Shown here: positions 1 through 5,711 of the stretch, piece after piece | How positions within the stretch are numbered: the stretch's first letter is position 1 | Layout of the letters: every line of letters starts with the position of its first letter | Assembly: GCA_026709745.1 (NCBI GenBank) | Contig: JAPOSJ010000025.1 | Span: forward strand, 1-6,307 | Direction of reading: 5' to 3' | Origin: Candidatus Dadabacteria bacterium | GTDB taxonomy: Bacteria; Desulfobacterota_D; UBA1144; Nemesobacterales; Nemesobacteraceae | Length of the DNA stretch: 6,307 nt | Translations under genes and position numbers: made by a program | The notes under the pieces: generated by a model | Told to the model about the DNA's origin: nothing | Database searches by the model: none | What the model saw: the letters and a program-made list of their open reading frames with translations, nothing else

Positions 1-208
1 TCCCCGTCTTGCCCCCAATAACAAGCCCTCCATAGATTCCAAATTCCAGCAATATGGACGCTGCCAGGGGTATGAGGTAGGAAGCACCGAGGTTTGACTT
101 GTAAGTCTCGCGGGTCTGTTTCCGTATTTCCCTGACCTTTTCCTTCCTGAGCCTCTTGCTCTTGTAGTAGTTTTTTAGCTCTTGTTCGAGATTTTTCATG
201 ATGTTCAT
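1..208 (-). CDS. Basic single-pass membrane protein, partial, coupled to the sigma factor gene
   Basis: This gene begins at the ATG at 208-206 and leaves the window after 69 codons, so its C-terminus is unseen. The ATG overlaps the TGA of the sigma factor gene as ATGA, which usually means translational coupling; a second in-frame ATG lies at 199-197. Residues 1 to about 40 are strongly basic and helical in appearance (ELKNYYKSKRLRKEKVREIR). They are followed by a hydrophobic stretch, about residues 41 to 65, containing SYLIPLAASILLEFGIYGG, which looks like one membrane segment. By the positive-inside rule the basic N-terminus should face the cytoplasm. I do not recognise a family. A gene joined so closely to a sigma factor is often its anti-sigma factor, but the zinc-binding anti-sigma motif (HxxxCxxC) is absent from the visible part, so that role is only a guess. 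Confidence 0.75.
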   Translation of the reverse strand, partial: MNIMKNLEQELKNYYKSKRLRKEKVREIRKQTRETYKSNLGASYLIPLAASILLEFGIYGGLVIGGKTG

Positions 209-672
209 TTGGCCGCATCAAGCGCCGCCAGCTTCTTTTTACTTCTATGTATAAGGCTCAGTACAGTTCCGCGTGGTCTGCCCGTAATGGCTGCAATTTC
301 TTCGGTTGAATAACCTTCAACTATATGTAGAAACAGCGCTTCCCGCTCAATATCACGCAGTCTCCCAAGCATCTGATCTATAGCCACAATAGCGTGTTCC
401 CTATCCGTATTTCCTGAGTCCGAAAAGTGCTCATTTTCGCTTTTAAGTTCGATAAACTGTATACGCTTGGCTCTTCGGTACTGGTCGATGTAAAGGTTGC
501 GGATAGTTGTGAAGAAAAGGGCCTTAGTAATATTATTGCCGTAGCGTTTATAGGTTTTAAGCCAAGCTATCTGTACCAAGTCCTCAGCGTCATGATGGTT
601 GTGCGCGAGAGCACAAGCATACTGAAAACCGCTTTGAAGCAGATCTTCCACTGTGGGTGACGACTCTTCCAA
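205..672 (-). CDS. RNA polymerase sigma-70 family sigma factor (ECF-like)
   Basis: The 155-residue protein has the two-domain layout of a short alternative sigma factor that directs RNA polymerase to a small set of promoters. Region 2 spans about residues 12 to 70. It contains HDAEDLVQIAWLKTYKRY (core-binding part) and TTIRNLYIDQYRRAKR (the -10 recognition helix). Region 4 spans about residues 100 to 150, and its helix-turn-helix STEEIAAITGRPRGTVLSLI would read the -35 element. Regions 1.1 and 3 are missing, as usual for the ECF class. No ATG is available in the frame. TTG at 672 is preceded by an A/G-rich stretch (GGAAAAAGAG), and a GTG at 651 is the alternative start. The gene lies 22 bases after the exported protein gene and overlaps the membrane protein gene by 4 bases, so all three are probably co-transcribed. 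The stimulus cannot be read from the sequence. Confidence 0.9.
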   Translation of the reverse strand: MEESSPTVEDLLQSGFQYACALAHNHHDAEDLVQIAWLKTYKRYGNNITKALFFTTIRNLYIDQYRRAKRIQFIELKSENEHFSDSGNTDREHAIVAIDQMLGRLRDIEREALFLHIVEGYSTEEIAAITGRPRGTVLSLIHRSKKKLAALDAAK

Positions 673-694
673 ATTCTCTTTTTCCGTGACCGTT

Positions 695-1078
695 TCAGCT
701 TTCCAGATGATATTTGCGTTTCACGCTTCCGACCTTGTGAACAACACCTTGTAGTACTCGAAACCGTCCCTCTTTCTCAATCACTAGAAAATCAAGATCG
801 AAATAAGTGCCGGCACGGTCATGAAAATCCGCGCAGCTGACGTAGTAATCAGCCTTTTTTACTATTCCGTCATGCAGCTTTGAGAGCTTCAGTTTAAGCA
901 CATTATCCGTGAGCGCGTCATATATAACATAATGTCCATCTACGGTATTGTGGTCAATGTGTTTTTGCATTGCCACATGGATCGCACTTCGGCGCTCACC
1001 CTTTATGCTCGGGTCATCGGCTGCATGGGCACTCAGAGTCAGGGTCAGCACAAACAGTATCCCGATAAAAATTTTCAT
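695..1078 (-). CDS. Small exported protein of unknown function
   Basis: A 127-residue protein with a clear Sec signal peptide: Lys at position 2, a hydrophobic core IFIGILFVLTLTL, and a signal peptidase I site after AHA at about residue 19. The mature part of about 108 residues should lie in the periplasm or outside. It is basic at its end (VGSVKRKYHLES), has one Cys in YVSCADFHD, and has alternating hydrophobic segments (YYVSCADF, YFDLDFLVIE, FRVLQGVVHKV) that suggest a small beta-rich fold. I do not recognise a named domain. It resembles short uncharacterised exported proteins that I recall, without certainty, from other environmental Gram-negative bacteria. It is the first gene of the unit with the sigma factor and has a far better ribosome binding site than the next gene, so it is likely made in excess of the sigma factor. 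It may be sensed by the system or be one of its products; this is inference. Confidence 0.85.
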   Translation of the reverse strand: MKIFIGILFVLTLTLSAHAADDPSIKGERRSAIHVAMQKHIDHNTVDGHYVIYDALTDNVLKLKLSKLHDGIVKKADYYVSCADFHDRAGTYFDLDFLVIEKEGRFRVLQGVVHKVGSVKRKYHLES

Positions 1079-1085
1079 GTTGTAT

Positions 1086-1093
1086 ACCTCCTT
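1086..1093 (-). promoter_or_regulatory. Full-consensus Shine-Dalgarno site of the exported protein gene
   Basis: On the minus strand this reads AAGGAGGT, fully complementary to the usual 16S rRNA 3' end, and lies 7 bases before the ATG at 1078. It fixes the start codon and predicts strong translation of the first gene of the sigma factor unit. No convincing sigma-70 or ECF promoter was found upstream. Confidence 0.85.
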
Positions 1094-1186
1094 ATAACTT
1101 GTGTATTTACATTAATTAAAGACGAACGGGGTATCCTTATGATTGCATCCTATGGCAAAACAGCGATTATTTTTTTACTTTTACTG

Positions 1187-1214
1187 TTGCATTTATAAAA
1201 ACTGTTCCTATAAT
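1187..1214 (+). promoter_or_regulatory. Sigma-70-type promoter for the small acidic protein gene
   Basis: A perfect -10 hexamer TATAAT sits at 1209-1214. TTGCAT at 1187-1192 can serve as a partial -35 element with a 16-base spacer. Transcription would begin near 1221, leaving a leader of about 23 bases before the ATG at 1244. The surroundings are AT-rich, as expected for a promoter. The perfect -10 box followed at the right distance by a ribosome binding site supports the downstream small ORF as a real gene. Confidence 0.55.
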
Positions 1215-1231
1215 CTATGTAAATTTTTTTC

Positions 1232-1238
1232 AGGGGGG
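1232..1238 (+). promoter_or_regulatory. G-rich ribosome binding site of the small acidic protein gene
   Basis: AGGGGGG ends 5 bases before the ATG at 1244. It is a variant of AGGAGG with a run of six G. Position and spacing are right for initiation at 1244. Confidence 0.55.
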
Positions 1239-1243
1239 ACAAA

Positions 1244-1417
1244 ATGCCTAACAAAAAAAATGAAAAAAAAGTAAGAGATCTTGTGGAAATGATGCAGGAT
1301 CCCGACGGTTCTGGTTACATAGGAAGCGACTGCGACACTATGGAGCTTTACGAGCAGGAGCTTGAGGAGATGGAGGGAGCCGACGGTTTTTACGAAGGGG
1401 AACTCGACTTCAACTGA
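1244..1417 (+). CDS. Unrecognised 57-residue acidic protein with an EF-hand-like loop
   Basis: This ORF of 57 codons plus TGA has its own promoter and ribosome binding site. The product has a basic N-terminus (KK and KK at residues 4-5 and 8-9) and is otherwise very acidic: I count 17 Asp/Glu against 5 Lys/Arg. Residues 7-18 (EKKVRDLVEMMQ) and 31-44 (DTMELYEQELEEME) look like helices. They flank the loop DPDGSGYIGSDC at residues 19-30. That loop has the calcium-ligand pattern of an EF-hand at positions 1, 3 and 5 (D19, D21, S23), Gly at position 6 and Ile at position 8. The usual Glu at position 12 is Cys30, so calcium binding is uncertain. There is no signal peptide or membrane segment, so it should be cytoplasmic. 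Its last 28 bases overlap the end of mnmG on the other strand. I know no family for it; a chance ORF is possible but less likely given its signals and strongly biased composition. Confidence 0.65.
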   Translation: MPNKKNEKKVRDLVEMMQDPDGSGYIGSDCDTMELYEQELEEMEGADGFYEGELDFN

Positions 1418-3306
1418 GCTTCCTGTTCAGACCCTTGCGTTTTTCTGATGTGAACAAGAAGCACTGATATAGCGGCGGGCGTTATGCCTGAAACACGGCT
1501 TGCCTGCCCTACAGATTCGGGCTTTATTCTTGAAAGTTTTTGGACGATTTCGTTTGAAAGTCCCGGGACATTTCCGTATTCGAATTCTTCTGGGATTTTC
1601 ATGTTCTCGAATTTCCGAAGCTTTCCAACTTCTTCTTTCTGTCTTTTTATATAGCCCTCGTATTTTACTTCCATCTCTATCTGTGCTCCGAGCTTGGGGG
1701 AGATTTGTGGGTTCCCCAAGGAGTCGATAAAACCTAGCATCTCATAAGTAAAACCAGGTCTTCTGAGTATCTCTTTGAGGCTCTGGGGCTTCCTGATTTT
1801 CTGGGAGCCTAGATTATCAAGAATCCTGTTTGTTTTCTCGTTCGGAAATACCTTTTCGTTCTCAAGTCTCTCAAGCTCTTTTTCAAGGGCTGTTTTTCTT
1901 GCCCGGAACTGCTTGATTTGTTCATCGCAGAGAAGACCTATAGAGTGTCCCAGCTCCCCGAGCCTCAAGTCGGCGTTATCCTCTCTCAGTATGAGCCTGT
2001 ACTCGGCTCTTGATGTGAACATCCTGTAGGGTTCGTCGACCCCTTGTGTGACTAGATCGTCAATCAGGATTCCTATGTAGGCCTCTGAGCGTGTGAGTAC
2101 CAGCGGATTCTTGCCCTTTATCTGAAGAGCTGCGTTTATACCTGCCATAAGCCCTTGGCTTGCGGCCTCCTCGTAACCTGTGGTACCATTTACTTGTCCG
2201 GCGAGAAATATGTTTGCAAGAAGCTTTGATTCAAGCGTAGCTCCTAGCTGTGTGGGATCGAGAAAATCATATTCAACCGCATACCCGGGTCTCATTATTT
2301 CCACGTTTTGAAGACCTTCCATTGTTCTTGAGAACTGATACTGTACTTCTATGGGAAGGCTGGTTGAAATTCCGTTGGGATATATCTCATAGGTGTTTTT
2401 CCCCTCAGGCTCAAGGAATACTTGGTGGCGGTCTCGGTCGGGAAATTTGACTACTTTGTCTTCTATAGAAGGACAGTATCTTGGTCCTATTCCTTTTATG
2501 AGGCCTGAGTAGAGGGGAGACTTGTCGATGTTTTCATTTATGACTCTGTGTGTTTCTTCATTTGTATAGGTTACGTAGCAAGGTATCTGATCTGTAGTGA
2601 TTTCTCCGGTGGAAAAAGAAAAAGGTACGGGGTCCTCGTCTCCTTCCTGTCTCTCAAGTCTGTCCCACTCAATGGTTCTTCCGTCAAAGCGAGGAGGGGT
2701 TCCGGTTTTAAGCCTGCCAGTAGTGAAACCCAGATCTGCAAACGAATTTGATATGGCTCCAGCTGCAGCTTCACCGGCCCGGCCCGATGAAATCCTGGTG
2801 AGGCCTATGTGTATCAGTCCCCCGGGAAAAGTTCCAGGAGTGACCACGACTGTGTCTGAGAAGAATTTCTCTCCTAGTGCTGTACTTACACCAGCTACTT
2901 TTTTGCCGTCGATGAGGAACCGCTCAACCATAGCTTGCTTTATTTCTATGTTGGATTCATTTTCAAGTGTCTTTTTCATATAGGCTTTGTAGCTCTGGCG
3001 GTCGGCCTGTATTCTGGTTGCCTGAACAGCTGCTCCCTTTCGGGTATTAAGCCTTCTGAATTGTATGGCGCAGGTGTCCGCGGCCTTTCCCATCTCGCCG
3101 CCAAGCGCATCTATTTCTTTTACCAGATGACCTTTTCCTACGCCTCCTATTGAAGGGTTACACGACATGAGTCCGATGGTATCTATATTTGCCGTGAGAA
3201 CCAGTGTTCTGCAGCCCATTCTGGCCGCGGCGAGAGCCGCCTCGCAGCCCGCATGACCGGCTCCGATAACTATCACTTGGTATTTTTTTGAACTTATGAG
3301 AGACAT
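1390..3306 (-). CDS. mnmG: tRNA uridine-5-carboxymethylaminomethyl modification enzyme MnmG (GidA)
   Basis: The enzyme works with the GTPase MnmE, using FAD, NADH and methylene-tetrahydrofolate, to install the cmnm5 group on the wobble uridine (U34) of certain tRNAs in the cytoplasm. The 638-residue length is normal. The FAD-binding motif GAGHAGCEAA starts at residue 15. The conserved CNPSIGG and GKGHLVKEIDALGG follow at about 49 to 70, then SGRAGEA near 174 and GRLKTGTPPR near 197. The first family signature, GPRYCPSIEDKVVKF, is at 274-288. The second, from AGQVNGTTGYEEA, begins at 369. Cys49 and Cys278 match the two catalytically important cysteines of the family. The C-terminal MnmE-binding region ends with GITPAAISVLLVHI. 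A further polar tail of about 18 residues is encoded where the gene overlaps the convergent small ORF. The ATG at 3306 has only a weak GGA upstream. Neither mnmE nor rsmG is adjacent, so mnmG is apparently transcribed alone here. Confidence 0.97.
   Translation of the reverse strand: MSLISSKKYQVIVIGAGHAGCEAALAAARMGCRTLVLTANIDTIGLMSCNPSIGGVGKGHLVKEIDALGGEMGKAADTCAIQFRRLNTRKGAAVQATRIQADRQSYKAYMKKTLENESNIEIKQAMVERFLIDGKKVAGVSTALGEKFFSDTVVVTPGTFPGGLIHIGLTRISSGRAGEAAAGAISNSFADLGFTTGRLKTGTPPRFDGRTIEWDRLERQEGDEDPVPFSFSTGEITTDQIPCYVTYTNEETHRVINENIDKSPLYSGLIKGIGPRYCPSIEDKVVKFPDRDRHQVFLEPEGKNTYEIYPNGISTSLPIEVQYQFSRTMEGLQNVEIMRPGYAVEYDFLDPTQLGATLESKLLANIFLAGQVNGTTGYEEAASQGLMAGINAALQIKGKNPLVLTRSEAYIGILIDDLVTQGVDEPYRMFTSRAEYRLILREDNADLRLGELGHSIGLLCDEQIKQFRARKTALEKELERLENEKVFPNEKTNRILDNLGSQKIRKPQSLKEILRRPGFTYEMLGFIDSLGNPQISPKLGAQIEMEVKYEGYIKRQKEEVGKLRKFENMKIPEEFEYGNVPGLSNEIVQKLSRIKPESVGQASRVSGITPAAISVLLVHIRKTQGSEQEAQLKSSSPS
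1418..1462. repeat. Imperfect inverted repeat just after the small ORF
   Basis: GCTTCCTGTTCA at 1418-1429 pairs with TGAACAAGAAGC at 1451-1462, 11 of 12 positions (one C/A mismatch), with a 21-base loop. It starts at the base after the TGA of the small acidic protein gene and lies within the 3' end of mnmG. No T-run follows on either strand, so it is not a standard intrinsic terminator. It could protect or end the small transcript, or be chance. Confidence 0.4.
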
Positions 3307-3415
3307 TTTCCGAATCGTCCGAGTGGTTTTTCCGTGCCAAGTATACCTGCCAAAGCCCGGCGGATAAACGAAAGATAATCTGGATCTTTATTGACTGTAG
3401 AAAACACATTCAAAT

Positions 3416-3444
3416 TTGCCGAATTCTATACAATTTGTTAAAAT
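3416..3444 (+). promoter_or_regulatory. Possible promoter of the HsdR-N-like gene
   Basis: TTGCCG at 3416-3421 and TAAAAT at 3439-3444 are separated by 17 bases, a good sigma-70 arrangement in the AT-rich gap between mnmG and this divergent gene. Transcription would start near 3451, at or next to the ATG at 3453. This implies an almost leaderless mRNA and agrees with the lack of a clear Shine-Dalgarno site. Confidence 0.4.
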
Positions 3445-3452
3445 CCCACGGA

Positions 3453-4190
3453 ATGATATCTTCTCAATTCTTAGAATTTCTATCCGCAGTCAAGCAAAAT
3501 CTTGACAAAAACGCCTACGCAAGTGAAGCGGCAGTCAGCATGATGATTGTTCTGCCTGTTCTTAAGCATTTAGGCTGGCAAACAGACAATCCTTTGTATG
3601 TTTGCCCTGAGTACCCGCTTGGTAACCGCAGGGTTGATTACGGTCTCAGGATTTCTGAGGGCAAAGAAGAGGGGCTTCGATGCATAATTGAAGTCAAGGC
3701 AGTGGGGAATATTATGGCTGCGGATCGCCAGCTTTTTGAATACGCATTCCATGCGGGTGCTCCTTTGGCTATTCTTACAGACGGAAAGCTGTGGAGATTC
3801 TATCTTCCCTTTGCTGTGGGACAGTATGAGGAAAGGCTTGTCCGCACTCTGGATGTTCAAGAAGATTCAACTGAGGAAGTGTTTGAAGTGCTGGCACGTT
3901 ATTTATCCTTTGATAATACGCATTCAGGACAAGCGAAAGAAAATGCGGAGAGTGACCTCAATGAACGTATTAACAAGAGAGAAGCCAGGAAAAATATTTC
4001 TAAAGCTTGGAAAAACTTGCTGGAGGGAACTTCTGACAAACTCATTAATCTTTTGGTTGAAGAGACCTCGCTAATTGATTCATTCGCTCCAGAAAAATCG
4101 GATGTGGCAAGCTTCCTGAAAAGTTTCACCAATCCTGAATCAAATCCTGACCCCATTAAACCACAACCCAGGCCTACCCCCCCCCCTTAA
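3453..4190 (+). CDS. HsdR-N-like PD-(D/E)XK nuclease-type protein, N-terminal part of a split gene
   Basis: Counted from the ATG at 3453 (a TTG at 3435 is an alternative), this part is 245 residues. Residues 1 to about 130 match the N-terminal domain pattern of type I restriction enzyme R subunits: a helix SEAAVSMMIVLPVLKHLGW with Glu25, then PEYPLGNRRVDYGL (Asp62), CIIEVKAVG (Glu80-x-Lys82), Gln93 in a QxxxY motif, and AILTDGKLWRFYLPF. Asp62, Glu80 and Lys82 fit the PD-(D/E)XK catalytic triad, so nuclease activity is plausible. No helicase motor is present, so it is not a full HsdR. A charged helical middle (about 145 to 220) and a proline-rich linker ending PRPTPPP follow, cut by a stop just after a run of ten C. 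The next ORF continues the protein in another frame. The gene looks AT-richer than htpX and mnmG, which may mean transfer. A defence role is possible but unproven; no methylase or specificity gene is adjacent. Confidence 0.8.
   Translation: MISSQFLEFLSAVKQNLDKNAYASEAAVSMMIVLPVLKHLGWQTDNPLYVCPEYPLGNRRVDYGLRISEGKEEGLRCIIEVKAVGNIMAADRQLFEYAFHAGAPLAILTDGKLWRFYLPFAVGQYEERLVRTLDVQEDSTEEVFEVLARYLSFDNTHSGQAKENAESDLNERINKREARKNISKAWKNLLEGTSDKLINLLVEETSLIDSFAPEKSDVASFLKSFTNPESNPDPIKPQPRPTPPP
4177..4186 (+). repeat. Run of ten C at the break of the split nuclease-like gene
   Basis: Ten consecutive C encode the Thr-Pro-Pro-Pro end of the upstream ORF, with TAA right after. With eleven C, or after a -1 slip, reading continues as LTKVQFFLLGQK into the downstream ORF without a stop. 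Such tracts change length easily by replication slippage, allow transcriptional slippage, and are also a common place for sequencing errors. Confidence 0.9.
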
Positions 4191-4237
4191 CAAAAGTACA
4201 ATTTTTTCTACTGGGACAAAAGCATACAGAGACCAAC

Positions 4238-4513
4238 ATGACAAACGCGTATGTGAAAATTATAGAAATCCTTGCCGATAAAGACAAAGATTTTATTGCT
4301 CGCCTTGCCCCAAAGACTAAAGGAAAGAAAAGACAATGGTTATCCCGGAACCCAGAGGATATGGTTAATAGTAAATGGGCCAGAAAAATCTCCCCAGAAT
4401 GGTGGTTAGATCCCCATTCGTCTAGTGAAGGCAAAATCAAGAGATTGAAGTTAGCCTGTGAAGTTGCAGAAATTCCTTTTGGAAAACCTAGAGGACTGAA
4501 AATCGTCTTTTAA
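4238..4513 (+). CDS. C-terminal part of the split HsdR-N-like gene
   Basis: The ATG at 4238 gives 91 residues, but no Shine-Dalgarno site precedes it. The same frame is open back to 4160, overlapping the end of the upstream ORF. The extra residues before the ATG (VQFFLLGQKHTETN) look like the natural start of the same domain. As I recall from related HsdR-N-like proteins, a proline-rich linker leads to a small C-terminal domain opening with an F-x-L-x-G segment, then a helix, then a G+KR...SRN segment. Here these are FFLLGQK, NAYVKIIEILADKDKDF and KGKKRQWLSRNPEDM. The rest contains WWLDPHSSSEGKIKRLK and ends GKPRGLKIVF. I therefore read it as the end of one protein interrupted at the poly-C run. 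Independent translation is possible but has little support. The domain's function is unknown; the basic composition would suit nucleic acid binding. Confidence 0.7.
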   Translation: MTNAYVKIIEILADKDKDFIARLAPKTKGKKRQWLSRNPEDMVNSKWARKISPEWWLDPHSSSEGKIKRLKLACEVAEIPFGKPRGLKIVF

Positions 4514-4534
4514 TCAGAAAGTCATCCCTTTTCA

Positions 4535-4565
4535 TTGAATTTGTCTTGAGCGGTATTACTATAGT
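4535..4565 (+). promoter_or_regulatory. Possible promoter of htpX
   Basis: TTGAAT at 4535-4540 can pair with TACTAT at 4557-4562 (16-base spacer) or TATAGT at 4560-4565 (19-base spacer). This is the only reasonable candidate in the gap between the split gene and htpX. A heat-shock sigma-32 pattern was looked for because htpX is often heat-induced; CTTGAG occurs at 4545-4550 but no matching CCCCAT-type -10 box follows. Confidence 0.35.
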
Positions 4566-4631
4566 ATCTAGTAAGAGAAAACATTTGTTTCACTTGAGGT
4601 TTGGAAAATATTTCGGAGGCGTTTTCAGAAG

Positions 4632-5501
4632 ATGAACACTCTTAAAAGTCTTTTTCTACTAGCTTTTCTCTCAGCCATACTGGTCTGGGTGGGAGGTATG
4701 ATCGGCGGCAAGGGCGGTGCCATGGTGGCACTTATCCTCGCGGGAGTAATGAATTTCGTTAGTTACTGGTGGAGCGACAAGATCGTTCTTAAAATGTACA
4801 AGGCAAGTGAAGTCGGAAGAGACAGCGCGCCTGAACTTTACGGTGATGTGGAAGAGCTTGCCCAGATAGCAGGACTTCCTATGCCGCGGGTCTACATAAT
4901 CCCCGAGCAGGCCCCAAACGCCTTTGCCACAGGACGAGACCCGAATCACTCAGCCGTCGCGGTCACCGAGGGGATAATGCGTCTTCTTAACAGAACAGAA
5001 CTCAAGGGTGTAATCGCTCATGAGCTTGCTCACATAAAAAACAGGGACATACTGATCGGTTCTGTCGCGGCGACAATAGCTGGTGCCATCAGTTATCTTG
5101 CCTACATGGCGCAGTTTGCGGCCATTTTCGGAGGAGGTGGAGGAGGAGACAGACGGGGTGGTGGCATGCTGGGACTTCTGGCCATGGCCATTATTGCACC
5201 GATGGCGGCCATGATCGTGAGGATGGCTATATCAAGAACGAGGGAGTTCGGAGCGGATAAGACCGGGGCCGAGATATGCGGAAACCCGCTTTATCTTGCA
5301 GACGCTCTCAGGAGACTTCAGGCGGGAGCATCAAGAGTCCCCCTTCAGGTAAGCGAGCAGGCGGCCGAGAGCACGGCGCACATGATGATAGTGAGTCCGA
5401 TGATCGGGGGAGGTTTCGCGAAACTTTTCAGCACTCATCCTCCTACCGAAGAGAGGGTTGCTAGGCTTGAAGCCATGGTGGGTGGAGTCGCCCGTCCTTG
5501 A
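4632..5501 (+). CDS. htpX: Membrane zinc metalloprotease HtpX
   Basis: HtpX is an M48-family protease of the inner membrane that degrades misfolded membrane proteins, with its active site on the cytoplasmic side and partly redundant with FtsH. The 289-residue length is typical. Two N-terminal membrane helices lie at about 4-22 and 29-47. The zinc site is HELAH at 130-134 (His130, catalytic Glu131, His134) within GVIAHELAHIKNRD. The third ligand is probably Glu205 in SRTREFGADK. A second hydrophobic pair, about 141-165 and 179-200, is separated by a glycine-rich loop (FGGGGGGDRRGGG), as is common in the family. The conserved NAFATGRDP at 96-104 and the C-terminal STHPPTEERVARLE are present. 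The ATG at 4632 has GGAGG at 4615-4619, a rather long 12-base spacing, with a second purine stretch directly before the ATG. It appears monocistronic, with 327 bases to the next gene. Confidence 0.97.
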   Translation: MNTLKSLFLLAFLSAILVWVGGMIGGKGGAMVALILAGVMNFVSYWWSDKIVLKMYKASEVGRDSAPELYGDVEELAQIAGLPMPRVYIIPEQAPNAFATGRDPNHSAVAVTEGIMRLLNRTELKGVIAHELAHIKNRDILIGSVAATIAGAISYLAYMAQFAAIFGGGGGGDRRGGGMLGLLAMAIIAPMAAMIVRMAISRTREFGADKTGAEICGNPLYLADALRRLQAGASRVPLQVSEQAAESTAHMMIVSPMIGGGFAKLFSTHPPTEERVARLEAMVGGVARP

Positions 5502-5694
5502 GGGATTTTATTTTGGGGAAATCTGGTAAAATGTAAACCTACTTGATAAGGATGTCATTATATATGGCTGCGCATCATATCAAGGAAATCCGAAGCTTCC
5601 TGTATCTGGTGACCGTGCTAATTTCCAACGGCAAGTTGAATTTGAATAGCGTTACTAACGGATAAACTCCTAAAAGGGCAAAAATATATACAAT

Positions 5695-5708
5695 TCTCAT
5701 AATTGAGA
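5695..5708. repeat. Operator-like dyad TCTCA-N4-TGAGA
   Basis: A perfect 5-base inverted repeat around TAAT begins right after the -10-like TATACAAT at 5687-5694. Its position over a presumed start site would suit a repressor, but a dyad this short can arise by chance and no regulator is encoded nearby. Confidence 0.3.
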
Positions 5709-5711
5709 CAT

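Noticed and set aside
427..660. A 77-residue plus-strand ORF opposite the sigma factor gene.
   Set aside because: It is antisense to a well-supported sigma factor; its residues show no domain pattern and no start signals were seen.
1139..1198. A 19-codon plus-strand ORF encoding a hydrophobic peptide (AIIFLLLLLHL), also the tail of a longer ORF opposite the exported protein gene.
   Set aside because: It has no good ribosome binding site, its end overlaps the proposed -35 element of the small acidic protein gene, and its leucine-rich end reflects T-rich intergenic DNA.
2597..2983. A 128-residue plus-strand ORF inside mnmG, with several others nearby.
   Set aside because: These are shadows of the mnmG reading frame on the opposite strand, with low-complexity Ser/Pro-rich products.
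3385..3413. Possible minus-strand promoter for mnmG: TTGAAT, 17 bases, TAAAGA.
   Set aside because: The -10 box is poor and the region is AT-rich, so matches are expected by chance; not strong enough to list.
5130..5170. Glycine-rich insertion in HtpX.
   Set aside because: A Gly/Arg-rich loop between the third and fourth hydrophobic segments is common in HtpX proteins and is not unusual.
5487..5515. Possible terminator after htpX (CCC/GGG pair followed by ATTTTATTTT).
   Set aside because: Only about three pairs form and the T-run is interrupted; below the standard for an intrinsic terminator.
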